This document shows, piece by piece, positions 1 to 15,000 of a stretch of DNA of 64,000 nt. The notes under the pieces are model-generated. The model made no database searches and had not been told where the DNA came from. It saw nothing but the letters and a program-made list of their open reading frames with translations. Within the stretch, counting starts at the first letter, position 1. Each line of letters starts with the position of its first letter. Position numbers and translations under genes: made by a program. This stretch comes from Hormiphora californensis (Eukaryota > Ctenophora > Tentaculata > Cydippida > Pleurobrachiidae): assembly GCA_020137815.1 (NCBI GenBank), contig CM035353.1, positions 8,339,298-8,403,297 of the forward strand. The letters run 5' to 3'.

Positions 1-3000
1 TTACCTTCTCAATAAGAACGGGTACTACTTCACACTTGTTGCTTTCGAATTGTTCCAAGACCATTGCTCTGACACGAGGTGGAACATTGATGTTGTACAC
101 GTGCGAAACAGACAGGGGGAACACTTCTTGAAGCACCTAGAAAATGAGAAAATTGTTGAGATAGGAAGAGAACAAAACTAAAATGATCACCGTCATTATG
201 AGTCACTAAATTAGTTCAACCCTCAGTTGTACCTGTTTCATCAGGCCCCGTTGTTGAGTGGCCAGCATGGGTGTTAGAGCGCTGACAATCGCCTCAATTA
301 GTAACCTCTCCTCCTCTATCTGCGTTACTGTTTCTTCCACAGAGGACACTGACACACTACTCAGATTCTCACTGTTTGTATCCTAACGAGAGAGAGAGAG
401 AGAGAGGGGATCAAAGTTATGTAAATACTTCAGGCAATAAGTAGGTTAAATCAGGGTGTCCCCTTGCCTGGTAGGAATGCTTTTGCCCCCCCCCTGTGTA
501 CTTACATTTGAAGCGAGGGAGAGGGTAGCGTAGTTTAGAATTGTTTTAACGATGGGTAACGTAAACAAATCAATATCAGACACCTGGGGAACAGTGGGGG
601 ATCAGTCTAACAATCATCATATTTTGAGTGCAGCGACATTTCACATTCTCTTTACCACTCTCTCATTCTCTCTACCCCTCTCTCATTCTCTCTACCCCTC
701 TCTCATTCTCTCTACCCCTCTCTCATTCTCTCTACCCCTCTCTCATTCTCTCTACCCCTCTCTCATTCTCTCTACCCCTCTCTCATTCTCTCTACCCCTC
801 TCTCATTCCCTCTACCCCTCTCTCATTCTCTCTACCCCTCTCTCATTCTCTCACGGCCCCCTACCATTGGGTCGAGGTACGTCAGGAAACATGACAACTT
901 GGTAGTAAGGTGCTCGTATCTTCTGTAACCACTAGAGATGAGTTTAGCTACAATGATCTTCTCAAGCTCTGGCATGACCATCACCATTGAACGACAACAC
1001 TCCTAGAGAGAAGGGGGTGTTACCAATATGAGAAATGGGGAGGGGGTAATGTTGTGTGAAGTTCATATTGTTTGTTCTCCAAAAAGGTTTTCTAACCGAG
1101 AGATTGAAAGGAAGGATTTGGGTTGAGGGAAGGGTCAGGGCGCAGAAGAATGATGAACTGGCAGCAGTTAGTCGCTCTCCAATAGTAATATTTCCCAGAA
1201 AGTTAGGAACCACTCCTCCCACCGGGGGTGAGGGTGCTATTGCCTTGGAAACGGTATCCGGACGACGGTGATGATTCGTCAAGTGGTCCTGGAGTTGGAA
1301 TATTTGAAAAAAGTGGTCAGTCAAAGAAAATATAGATCCGGTTGATAAATTGAATCAGCTGATTCGATATAGGACCGATAAATGAGGGTACAGCGGGTAA
1401 CCAGCTAATCAGTTAATTAACATGCCTACCTGGATATCCCTGTTGACCCGTGACACAGGCTCCTGAGAGAAGGACCGAGTCCCATCCACCTGTGATGGGA
1501 TGGTAGGGCATGCCCGTTCTCTGTAGATAGGAGCATCCACAAGGGACGTGTAACCGTGGTGGATATTCTGGAGTATCTGACCTAGTTCAGATAATAGCTC
1601 ACATTCCTTAAACATCCTCACCACCAACCAGCACCCTGTAATGGGGGGAGGAGTTCCAGTGAGTAAGAGTGGGGGGGGGGGCAACCTTAATAATCTGTCA
1701 TTGGATATGACGATGAGACTTGGAATATTACCTGTCTGTATAAGTCCAGATAGTAGGTCCCCCATTAGGATCGGTTGGAGGGTATCTGAATACTCGACAC
1801 AATACCGTCCCAGCATCTGAAACAATGACGTCTCCATAGTTACCAGTTCAGTTGCTATGATGTCATGGTTCAGTTGCTATGACAACCTTACAATGTGAAC
1901 TTACGTTTGCGTAGTCTTTGATGGTTTCAAACTTTCCAGAGTGACTAGGTCCCGTAATGGCGAGGGTATGTCGTAGAGTTATTGCTGATGCTATGCTGCA
2001 GTGGAATGGTGATCGAGTTAGAAACTGGGTACTGAAACTTTGAGTCCCCTGACACTGTGACCGTGCTCCGAATAAAAAGAAAGTATGAACAATTCAACTG
2101 AAACTATAGCCTCTAATCTAGTATTGTGTCATAGTGTTCTAACCTGTATTGAACACGAAGTGTCCCAGGGGTAACTACCAGGCGCTGGTATCTACCCAGA
2201 TACTCATAATCATAACTCATCTCTGCAGTCAGCTGCCGGACAGTCACGTTCACACAGGGCGACTTTCTCTTCAGTCCATCAGGTGAGAGCCAATCAAATC
2301 GACCCATTGTTGTTACAGCTTCAAATCGAGCCGTTGCAAGGACATCAAATGTGTTGGGTTTTAGTTGCTCTAGGGAGCGTAGCGCTGGGGGAATGGAGAT
2401 ATTTTGGAATCAATGACACTCTAAACAAGGATAACAATTGTACTATTTGAAGTAACCGCGGGGGACTAAACCCTAAAACGGCCCTATGGATATACACTGC
2501 AATAGTGAGACCCACCTTATGCTACGGGGCAATGGTCTGGGCTAATGCAATGCGAACCAAAACAAACAAAGAAAACATGATAAGGGTACAGAGGCTAGCA
2601 CTCAAGATGGTAACTGGGGCCATGCCCTCGACGCCATCAACAGCCCTAGACACAATCACAAACACCGCCCCGATCACCGACCATCTGAGGTACTGTGCAG
2701 CCAAAACTGCATACACCCTAATGGCAACGGGAGAATGGGAAGGGCCAATAAAATCAGACCTAAAGACCCCAAAAGTGTTCACTTCGCATGCCAACACGGT
2801 ATCACGTGATCTCAGAACTCTGGAAGCAGAGGGCAGATGTCACGATCTCACAACCCCGGAACTCACCCTAGACAGGGAATTCTCGTTAGAAATCCCAGAA
2901 AGGGAGACGTTTTTGGAGGATGGAGACAAGTACACGATAGTTGCACACACTGATGGGTCAAAAATTAACAACAATGCCGGTGCAGGATACATTATCCACT

Positions 3001-6000
3001 CTGGCGAAACAGAGCTTGCTCGAAATTCGTATAACCTAGGCCCCGAAGGAACTGTCCCGGCGGCAGAAATGTATGCCATACAACAGACGGCTCAATATCT
3101 CCTGAATAGGGGAACGGCTAACGAGCGAATACTCATAAACTGTGACAGTCAAGGGACAATAAAGACCCTAGACTCCACGACATGCAGATCAAAAACCACG
3201 ATAAAGACTATCAAAAATCTGAACACCCTAGCCATATTCAACGATGTCATGATTAGATGGATCCCGGCCCATCAAGGGTACGATGGAAACGAAATAGCAG
3301 ACATCTTGGCAAAAAGGGGTGCTCAGGAAATCGAAGAAGTTACTCTCATACCAATTCCCAAAGCGGCAGCATATGCAGCCCTCAGGGAGAAGGTTAAAAC
3401 CGGACCCATCAAACAAACCAAACATATGGACATGATGTGGACCGAAAGATATGAGAGACCTCTTCAAAAACTTAATAGAACAGACCTAAGGGCGGCGACA
3501 CACCTACTCACAGGGCACTGCCACCTTAACTACCACATGAAAAAATTAAAAAAAGTCGAGACCACAACCTGTGCAGCATGTGGGATGGAAGACGAGACAA
3601 TAAAGCATGTACTTACTGAATGCCCCGCCCTTTGGAAACTCCGACAGGAATCCTTTGACAGGCTGGGCCTCAGCATGTACGAAATTAGACACCATCAACC
3701 CCTTAGAAAAACGATCTCGTTCTATAAGAAGGCGATGGAGATACTTCACCCCCCTGAAACCACCCCTTAAAGGGAGGTTTCCCCTGTGACCTGGTATGGC
3801 ACCAGCTCCCCAAGTCTCCTTGGGCCGAAGCAGTTGGCAACATACCAGCCACACCACCCAGGACGGGGAACGGGAGCCCCATGGCACCCACCCCTTACTG
3901 GCTAGTGCTTCGCACTAGCCAGCGTCCTCCCAGAAGAAGAAGAAGAAGAAGTAACCGCGGCCCTGACTTACAATTGAGAGTGTCCCTTTGTGCGAGTGAT
4001 TGTAGGAGGAGGGCCTGAAGGGCGGCACTACGTCGTTCAGTCAGGGGGCACCGTGGTGAGAGCTCTCGAAGGAGGGAAACCATGGCCTCTTGAGCGTTAT
4101 GGAGCCAACCACTAGAGGGAGAGAGACAGAGGGGTTAGGCCACGGGGTGTGGGAGAAGGGTTGTTGGACTGAGTAGTAACGAGAACAGGACCTACTTTAT
4201 TTCGCTGTAAGATATTCTCTGCATTGTCCACTGTCTCAGCTTCACAGAGAACGCCACGTTATGGGTAGTCAGTATACACTGCAACGATACATATTGATAC
4301 TCGGGGGAAGAACTCGGGGGAAGAAGTCGTGGCAAAATGGGAGTATTAATCCGAATCAAGGATCCGAATCGAAGACCAGAGCCTCTGATGAGCAATGACC
4401 TACCTGATATGGGAAGTCGGTGACGAGGCTGAGAAGGCATCCCTCCCTATTGATATAATCCCGGAATGCACCGTCCGTACTAACAGGGTCAGACAGGACA
4501 GCTGTGGAGGGTAGCCCACATTTAACCTGGGGTAGGAATTAGGAATTAGGGTTACATGGGTTATATTGTGAGAGGTCATTGTTTGGCCATTGTCTATTTC
4601 GTAGACCTAACCCTAACAATAATATTCTAACCAACACACATTATATTCCCCACATATTCCCTACAACTACCTCAGTTTGTTCGACAGTAAGGAGGGAGTA
4701 GTACAGCATACTATTGAGTGTCTCCTGTATAACACCCTGTAGTTGTGGCAGCCAGGTTACCAGGTGGGATGTCAGGGGAACAGGAGTGAGAAGGGGTACT
4801 ATCTCTCCACCAACACCGTGAATTTCAGTTATCTTGGGCGCTGGAAAGACTAGAGGGTTAGTGTTAGAGCGGGTTTCGTGTTCATGTAGAAACTGCGAAA
4901 GAAGCAGCTTGATCTGGTCGAGGACCTCTCCAAGTAAAATAAAAAGTATTTGGTTAAATTTTTCAAACCCCAGCTCACCCATAGAGGGACTATGCCCATA
5001 TATGGGCACCAGCTGGGATTCCCTATACTTACGATCTTGTTCGTCCATTCGTGGTTCCACAGTAATATCTACTATGTTGGGGAAACACGCCCCGACAATA
5101 TACCTAGCCGTCATTGGGCTGTCTGCGTTGGTGAGCGCGGCTAGCAGCTCGTTATTGCCGACAAAGTTCAAACGGGGCACTTTATCTGTGGAACAAGGTG
5201 ATAAGAGTGAGAGAATGGTAATGTGGAACAACAAGAGAAGTGAAAGAGAAACTATGGTACTGGACCCCCCCCCCCCTCCCCGACTCCTCAGCTCCTCCTG
5301 GAGAAAGGGAGGAGTCCATTCAACCATTCGGATAGACATCACTGAACACACCTATCTAGCTAGCTTCTAATACATCACTAGCTAGCGTCTTATGTAATAC
5401 CTTTGCTAGCTTGAACAATATCCTCAATCCCATTCAGTAGACTTTCCTGAGTTCTCTGGAGCATTTCCAGTCGGGTAACCAACTTGTCACCCTGTAGCTC
5501 TCTCAGACTCTCCTTTTTCCCAAACAGTGACATCACTAACGGGTCCTCCCATGTTACCAGGAGGAGTTGCTACAAAGGGAGTTGAGTCTTAGTAAGTATC
5601 ATATATACTGAACACTTGACCTGTTCAAACTTAACCAAGGGGTCGATCAAGAAATTACTGAGTGTTTACCCGGAAGTCTCTGTCCATATCCAGATATGCA
5701 GCGGTTTTCTCGTCACCCAGCACCACAAGCTTATTGGCAACGTATGCCTTCACCAGATATAACCACTGAAAAATAGTGTGATAGGGGAGAAAGATGATTA
5801 TCTTTAGGGACCTTCTCTAACATGAGACAGTACCCTCGTATCAGTTCGTATTGTAAGGGGTTCCGCCGCTAATGAGCTACACCGAATCATAAGTATGGAG
5901 CAGTACCCTCGTATCAGTTTGCATTTTAAGGCGTTCATTAGCGGCAGAACCACTTACAATGCAAACTGATACGAGGGTCCATTAAAGGGTCGGGCTTCTT

Positions 6001-9000
6001 CTCACCTGCCTACGGCCGGTGGCTCCCTAAACCATAGTATATTTAATCGGCCTGAATGGAAATATTTCCGTCTCTCTCCATCTGCCATCACCCTCTCTCA
6101 CTTTCTCTCTCTTTGTCACTGATCTCTATCTCGCCCTATACGTTTAAATGCTTATATTTATATTATATGTATTAATATTTCTGACTTAAACGTTTAAATC
6201 TACCCCATCGGTAAAAAATCGGTTATGTAGTCAGAGTCTGTATCAATTAAAACCCACATTTTTAGATGTTGGCACAATTTGAGACAATTTTTTGCCATAA
6301 TTCAGCCATTATAACATATTTTATTATAATATAATTTCATAATTATATGATTTAAAATATATCTCCGTCTCTCTCTGAAATGCTTTTATATTTAATCGTT
6401 TAAATCCCCGTCGGTACAAAATGGAGATGTTGGCATCATTCAGCCATTAAAAGTTATATAAAGTCCTTGTGTTGGTACTACGCTTGATATTAGTCACTTT
6501 ATCAATATCAACTAAACTAATTAAGCCATTTCTCAACTAATTTCGAAAATCTTGGGCTCATTAAGAGCATGTCGAGATTTTCATAGGACAATTATAATTT
6601 TGAGAAGAGTTTGTATTTATTCTCCTATTAGTTATGGCTCTGTTTGCCGATGGAGGCTTCTCCACCCCTGATATTTATATCGTCATTTACCTCGTGCTCC
6701 TCTCGGCACTCGGCGTCACCCTGAACGGGACAGTGATATACAGAAACATCCGCAAAAAATCCACCATTGCTCGGAATCTCTACCTATCCCTGTTCATCAC
6801 AGACTTCCTGACCTGTTCCACCCTACCCACTTACTTTGCCTACGCCACCTTCACTCCCAAGAATTGGAGATGTTTTGAGGCGGAGAAAGATCCCGAATCT
6901 GGGTATCTTATTAACTGTACCACACACTACTTGTACTTTTGTTGGCCTAACCCAACCATCGGGCAACGTCTCCATGGTAACCTCGTGCGGACAATAGTTA
7001 CACATCCTTGTCTGGTTACCGGGTGCCTTGCTACGTGCCGCTTTTACCAAATCCGATACCCATTCTCTCGTGTACCATCAAAATACCCCCTCGCTTTCAT
7101 CATCACCACTGCAGTATACAGCCTGGTGTTCAAGGTGGACCTATTGAGGCCTAAAGGGGACGACACGGTGGCTTACTATTTTGTGATCCCCCAGGGGGTC
7201 TTTGAAACTTTAAAGGGTGGACCCTTTACTTCCTTGGGTATAACCTTCAACTCAACTCTAGAGTTGTTCATTGCTTCCAACATCTTCAATGTTCTAGCCC
7301 AGTTAATGGGTCTCATCGCTTCAATCCTCACAATACGTGAACTAATCCTAAACTCAATGAAACAACAAGTGGCTAACCCGGCTTTAGCCCGCTCTGAAAA
7401 CAGGAAACGAAGGAGCACAATCATGATCTTGGTGTACAACTTGGGAAGCATCACAACAGTGTGTTCCTGTATTGTCTATTCGATCAACCTACTAACACAT
7501 GAGAACCTGGTAGAAATGGCGATCAGGAATCACACACCCTATGATATTCCTATTTCCATTGTACTCACTGCCCTGGCCTATTTCTTGTTTGTCCCCAGCT
7601 TCTGCTCCCTAGTGGATCCCACTGTGTGTATCCTGTTTACACCCAGAGCGGTACCACGGGCCGTGGGTCCACCCCGTGTCGCACCTTAGTGTGTATAGGA
7701 TTTTTGGTCTTCGGACCAGGCTATAGCCATGGCTAGAGGCTGGTGACCAAACGGAAACTGAAAACTCCGGCCTTTTTCCTGGCCAGCGAAGCCGGATTTT
7801 CAGTGAACTCTGAACTATATTTGACAATGAGGGACTAATTGACAGTGGTGCTTGTAGTGGCACTGGCAATACGGTACTTTGCGGAACAATCTTCACGGAC
7901 AGCACACTATGACAGTCAGTGCCCAGTCAGTGTGCCAGTCAGTGTGTACTGAGTGTGATGTCATTTACAGAACTCTATTTAAATGAAATGAAGAGCATGA
8001 TGATGATTCACGACCCAATTTGAAATTGCATGAGACTAAAAAAAGACGATATCAGTGGCATTATTATACCGTGTGGGGCAATAAAAATGCCCCCCCCAAG
8101 TCTACCATAGTTCCAGATATCTTGGAGCGCTAAAATTTGGTACAGTAACTCTATGAGACAAATAAATAACTTGACCAAAATTTCAGACCTCTAGCTCAAA
8201 ATTCATTTTTTTGATAGGAATGAACATTGTCATTCATTCCAAGAAAAAAATATTTTCGGTCCAGAATTCAAGCAATTATCTTTGGCCATCGATTAGCTTT
8301 CCAATGTGACCAAGATCATCTAAATTGGGCAACCACAAGAGACACAGTGTCATGTTTCTTAAAGTTAGTCAGGTCATGTGATCTTCACCGAATCGTTGAG
8401 TGTTCAGTATTACGAATCGGTCTAAGTGGTAGAGAATCACGTATCACGGCTACTAATGAGGGATGACGATGCTGATTGGTCATGAGATCTGTAGCTCTTT
8501 GATAAATGTCCTCTTTCCTCGAATCACATTACCCTGTATTGGTACACATACCTCATTAGCGGCCGTGATACGAGATTCCTCTGCCCATTGGCTCGATTAG
8601 CAATCCCGGATAATCAACGATTCGGTGAAGATCACATGACCTGACTAACTTTAAGAAACATGACACTGTGTCTCTTGTGGTTGCCCAATTTAGATGATCT
8701 TGGTCACATTGGAAAGCTAATCGATGGCCAAAGATAATTGCTTGAATTCTGGACCGAAAATATTTTTTTCTTGGAATGAATGACAATGTTCATTCCTATC
8801 AAAAAAATGAATTTTGAGCTAGAGGTCTGAAATTTTGGTCAAGTTATTTATTTGTCTCATAGAGTTACTGTGCCAAATTTTAGCGCTCCACGATATCTGG
8901 AACTATGGTAGACTTGGGGGGGCATTTTTATTGCCCCACACGGTAGAACCAAGAAATGCTATGTTGCAACATAGCATTTCTTGGTTCTACAATGTCAGAC

Positions 9001-12000
9001 ATTGTGCTGATGTTCTCGCTCAGAAGAGAGTAAACTACTTAGCTAGATCTTTTTTCCAAGCTCGAGCGTTACCCCCAAATATTAGAAGGAGTACTATGTA
9101 GTTTCCTATGTATTCCAATGATGTTCCTTATCACTAGAAAATAATTCGTTTATTTGTATAACATCACATTAAGTCTCAGCATTACCCAACACATACTCAC
9201 ATTGGTATGGCAGAGGGGCCACAGGTGCATTATAACGTGTAGTTGTTGAAGAAGGACTAACCATGACTCTGCCTTGGTGTGCAGGTCTGTAACGTAGGGG
9301 GAAGCCAGGATGGATTGAAGGAGCACTTGGTGATCCTGAGGGAGAGAGAGAGGCTGAGTTTTATCTGCTGCAAGTGAAGAGGGTCTTATTGGCGTAAATA
9401 GTCGGAGTCCGATTTACCGGGCAAAATCCTTTCTCCCGAGCATCCCGGTAAATCGGACCCGACTGTGTAAATAAGAGGCGACTGTCCGGTTTATATCTTA
9501 CATCTATCTGTGTGACAATATTGTCCTCGGAATCCAGCACGAAGACACTCTCCGATGCTCCCTTTCTCTGTCCATGACTCTCTGCAAGAGGCACAGTGTT
9601 TTAATAACAGAACTCAGATCAAGCATATAATACAAAAATATAATCAGATCTCATTCATGATACAATTATAGGTCAAAAAGTTTTATTTTAGTTACGTTTG
9701 GGGACAGATATTTTCCGCAGTGTAAACTCTCTCTCCTCCCAATAACTTTCCATCTCAGTCATGCTTTGTTCCAAGGTATGCTCGGTAAGGGCCTGCCCAC
9801 AGATCCGTGATATAACCTCTGAAGGGGGGGGGGGGGGAGGCAAGATGAGTTTATTGTATTCCTTTTATTCTATGGATTACTGGAGGATACAGATCTAAAT
9901 CAATTTATGTACAATTACAGATCTACATCTACCTCTATTTTGAAGTAACTTATTGGTTAGCAAGTCATTGACAGTCATCTCCGTTTCACCGCTGTAAATC
10001 TCTGACAGGCAGATATAGATCTCCTGCCAATGGTGCGCCTGAGAGGGGTCAAATAGTTTAACCTTGTCTCATGTGCGCGACGTACAGTCAGCGCCTGAGA
10101 GGGGTCAAATAGTTAAACCCGGGTGGCAGCTAGAGTACAGCTATATTACTGGTATAGCTGATAGTCCCACATTGGAGAGGGAATAGCTGGGAGAGTGATC
10201 AGCAGTTCTAATATACCCACCTTCACACTATCAGAGCTGAGCTGCACCAGTATCGGTAGAAACTTGGAGATGTGATCCACCTTCACCTCCAGCTTCATCA
10301 ACACTTTATCCTTTTCAGGGAGTAAAGCTCTCAGCTGCTCAGAAACCAACAACCAACATTGTATTTGGTCGGACGCACCGATCGTGTCAAACTGCGAGAG
10401 AAGATTAATTACATTTGAGTAGACACTAAGTACACGTAATACGTCATGTGCTTCCAACGCTATATAAATTCAGTGTTTATGTTGGATATCATGTGGTACA
10501 CGGCAGTATGTTAACGGATGCACGACGATTTTATAGTGAATGCGGGACTTGTCACCCGTTGAAATATAACGCACCTCGGAGAACTTGGTTGCTTTCCAGG
10601 TGTCCACTGTGTCCATGACAGATGAGAGAGTTGTCCATACTTGGCATCTCGCATCCACTCGTGACTGTACCAACTGGGTGGGAGTGTTGATATAATGTGA
10701 TACTGAACTATTGTTTGTAATCATGTCTCTTGTATTGTGCATACTGCCCGAGCTGTTGAAGGAGATTCGGAACAACCCATGATGCAATGAGGACAAGATT
10801 TGTTATGTTCAAACCCTCCTTTACATTTGTAAAAAGGGTCGAGCTAGGCAAGACAGTATACACGTGTACATTGTACAAGCTAATATACCTGTATTTTGGT
10901 AAGGTTATGATGATTGTTGGTGATACTAAACTTCCAGTCACTAAACGTTACCATCTTCTCTTTCAGTGCGACGATCTTCTCTCTAGATTGTCCAACCTGA
11001 AAAGTCAGTTTTCATTTCCCCCTGCCCTTCAGCATCCACCCAGGTGATCGTTTTGGCACGTGTACTAAAAAGATACAGTTCAGGGTACTGAAATCCTGTC
11101 ACAGAGATCATAGAAATTCTGATTCTTTATCAAACCAAATAACAAGTTTCGTGAAACTATTACACGAGTAATTACCAGGGGAATGATGTGTTTTATGTCA
11201 GTGAGAGGGTTACAGAACGCACTATCGGGAGCAGATATCTTTCTTAGGATCATCTCTGCCTCTATCTCTAACGCCTGGCAGTAGGGAAATATTAGTAGGC
11301 TGAGCTGTACTATACAGCCCAAGTAAGAAGAGGGGGTGGTTGGGGTAGTCCCGGGGGTGGGGGTGGGTGGAGGGGTGGTCCCTACCTTGATTTGCTCCTC
11401 CAGACCCTGGAGCATCACAGGAGCCTCCTTGTTCAGGAATGTTTCACCGTCATGTAGCACCACTAGGAACAACTCCCACTGAAGTTCCAACCGTTTATCT
11501 GGGAGAGAGGGTTACAACATAACAGAGGGAGAGGGTTACAACTGCAGTGGGCCTTTGGTTACGAAGAGACATGATTATCTATACCTATCTCGGCCATGAG
11601 AGGATTATCCACCTTCAATGTTTTCATGATCCTATACAAGCTCTTCACATACACTTTCTGCTCCAGCAGGGTAGATTTATTTGCCTTCACAACAGCCAGC
11701 GATTTAGCATACTCAGCGAAACAGCTTACCTCTGCCTGCTGCGCTTTTAGCATCTGGTGGACGTACTAAAGAGTTAGCATTAGCAACACGTAGCTTTAGC
11801 AGATCTGTAAACATGTATAAAACGTACTAAAAGTCAGCTCGACGATTTAAAAGTTAGCTGACACCACATGGTATAATTCCAGTATTACAACTTCACCTGG
11901 TGTTTTTGCTGTGTTTCCTCTATCAGGGACGCACCCCGTGTCTCGAACTCCCCAGTTACCATGTCCAGTAGCCGATTATAGATCTCCCCAAGGTTGGGCT

Positions 12001-15000
12001 GTAGAGCACTATACAGGGCGCTACTACTGACATGAAGAAGATGGTTGGAGGTACTGAACTCTGTTGCCAAGTTCTCAACCTTCTCGATCCATCCCCCCAG
12101 ACGCTCTAACCATTCCTGCAACGGAGACTAGGATGAGACACATGGGGTCTATAGTCTGCCTTATCTCATCTCTAGAACGTCTGGCAACCACTTGGATATT
12201 GTTCTATTATAGTTCGTTCATTAGAGTCCTACCAGTATGTAGGAGGCCTCCTTGCCTCGGTAGTCTTCGACAGAGTTCCACCGTCTCACAAACCCGTGGA
12301 TCTCACACAGCCACTCGTGTAAGCTGCACGTGGAGACGGAGGAGGGTTAGAAGAGGAGAGGGAGAATACGAAAGAGAGACGGTAACTCCCCTCGCAGCTA
12401 CTAACCGTATGTGACTGTTGACCTCTTCCAGTGCTGTGTTTAGAGTATCATGATACACCTTCACACGCTCCCCGTAGTCCAAACTGAGGAAGGTGGGTAG
12501 TGGTGGAAGCTGTGCATAAACGTAGCACCCCGTAGCTATCTAGCTATATTGTTCTAGCAACTTTATACAGTCATTTTGCAAGAGCTTACTTGAAAGTTGA
12601 AATTGAGGATCTACTTACTTGAAGTTCAGAATCTGGAGGACTCTATCTCGACCTAGGAGTGTATTCTCAGGGAACCACTCCCTACCACATGACATTACAG
12701 CACTAACAACACCATCCAGTAGGTTTTGAAGCACCTGATGGGGGGAGGGGGGTAACAGACGAACAAAAACATTCCGTGAAAATGGGCCAAAATAATTCGG
12801 GGGAGTTTACCCTCCCGGTGAATCGAGGTTCTGGTAAATCGGGGTCCGACTATATTTATATTCCACATAATCGTCCAGGGGAGCAAACAAACAAAAAACA
12901 GCGTACCTCCTGTAATCTTGATACAGTAGGGTAACTGATTATGTTATCAGTATCTGTCCCGTCCACACTGTACACTAGATTAATAGTGACTAGTGATCCA
13001 CTACCGTCACTGGTAAACTTTAACACTTGATCAACCTGAAATGTTCTCTTAATTAGTCTCTAATGAGTCTCTTATTAGGCTCTAATTAAAGTCGATCAGT
13101 TCTATACACGCCCCACAAAAACCACACTCACCAGATGAACGGTGGAATTGGCTACAAAATCCACCACCATCTGCTGCACCCTCATCTTGGTAAGCTCCCT
13201 GAAACATGTAATATGTGATACGTGTAGATCCCCCTAAACGTGCTGAGTCCCATTCTTAACTTGGTTTTTAGTTCCAGCTCTACACAATTAGTAACAGAAG
13301 CCACGTGCTCAGTTACACATGTGGTGTCTCCACTGTATAGTTTTCTAACCTGTAAGCCGATAACCGGGAATGCTCGCTCCGGCATCTTCGCAGATGTCTC
13401 AGCCGAGCATCTTTCTTCTCCCGCTGTACTGATATCGGGTTTGTAAGGTAGTCGGGTGAGGGCCGGTTGTTTACTGTAGCTTCTTCCAGTTTAGTTCCCA
13501 AATACTGAAATAGAGGTAGGAGTTTGCCATCACGTGTTTATCATATCTATTACACCCGGAACTCGTTTGCCTATCACAGCTCTATATGTGACTCCATTTG
13601 TTATTTATGTTATTTCATCCACCAACCTGCTCAGCTGCTGTGTCTAGTTGTTTGACGAACTGAAGAAAGCGTGTCAGGTACTTGAGAAGGAAATGAAGTT
13701 GTCGCTGGGCCGTTTCCGAGAAGTTAGCCAGGGTTCCAGGTATCAGGTGGTCTAGACTTGCCATGGGGATAGTCTGCAGCTAAATCGGAGAAATATCTTT
13801 GTTTAGAACTGAGCATTTTATAATTTATTTACTGGAGAACCGAGAAATCCCGGTAAATCGAGGTGTGAATGTATCTAAAATAGAGTAGATCTATAATACC
13901 TCACACACGAGAGATTGTATTTGTAGGAGGTTCGCCCCGAATGTTGGTATGACACACAGTAGGTTTGTTGTTATCTGCTCCTTTTGACGGTGGAACCTCG
14001 TTAACACAGCGTTCATTCTCCACCTGCAGTAGGAAACAGGTACTGCACTGCTTGTACATTATAACTTGGTCAATTAGATCGCTAGTACTAGTTCCTAACC
14101 TTTCTCTATCCAATAGGAGGTGTAAAATACTAATCAATATGATGATCAATGTCCAACTCTAGATTTAGGGGGCGTATGATCATGTATATACCGTAAGAAT
14201 TGGCGATGTAGTCCAAAGTGCTTGAAAAAGGGGATATCCACAATGTGATCGTATATCTGTGCACACCGCAACCACTTTGATAGGCTCATAACCTCTAGAA
14301 TTAGGAATAGAAAGTATTTGAATAGTTTTTAATTTACAAATAGCAATAACAATAATTTAGTTTCCAATCACAAAGTTCTCACCGTTTTCCCCGTTAGGAA
14401 TGACATGCATAACTCCAAAGCTAGAGATAATAAAATGTTCCTTGTTCAGCTTGCTCTTGGGTACCACAATTAGATGGTAGGGTTTAGTTGTGAATGGTTT
14501 GTTCAGATACGCAATGTAAGTCTGATCTGTCAACATTCCACCCAAAATATGGTCCACTACCTGAAATGTTCACGAGAAACTTAGAAAACAGAGAGATATT
14601 CGTCCTGACTCCTGGTCCAGAAATTTCATTACTCCCTCTTATCAGCAGACACGTAAAATAAGGACACCTTACCTCACGTCCTGTTTTGGGTGTTCGAGGT
14701 TTTGGCATCTCATACGCAGGTCTACCAGCTTCAACATCGGGGCTTGTTTCCCTGACCCTCTCTTCCGCCTGTTGTGAGATAGTAATAACAATCTTCACTT
14801 TCCTTCTTTTACATACTACATCATGTAGTCTACATGCAAGTTACCCCCTTGATAGGAGCTGCACGAGGGCTAATCAGTTATTGATACCAGCACCGCTAGT
14901 AAGGACTGACAATGATCCCTTGATAGCTCTCTATTATATTCATGCTCTCTCCTTACTATTGTAGCAGGGCGGGGTGGTGGTTCAGTTCCCTCTAGCTCCA

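Noticed and set aside
552-905. 117-residue plus-strand frame
   Set aside because: Encoded almost entirely by the 18-bp pyrimidine minisatellite in a dynein intron.
4834-5370. 178-residue plus-strand frame
   Set aside because: Antisense shadow of two dynein exons, whose minus-strand translation matches the conserved linker.
13240-13446. Alternative frame across the dynein exon at 13504-13350, extending into the intron
   Set aside because: Splice phases on both sides (from the exon ending 13627 and into the exon starting 13198) fit only the other frame.
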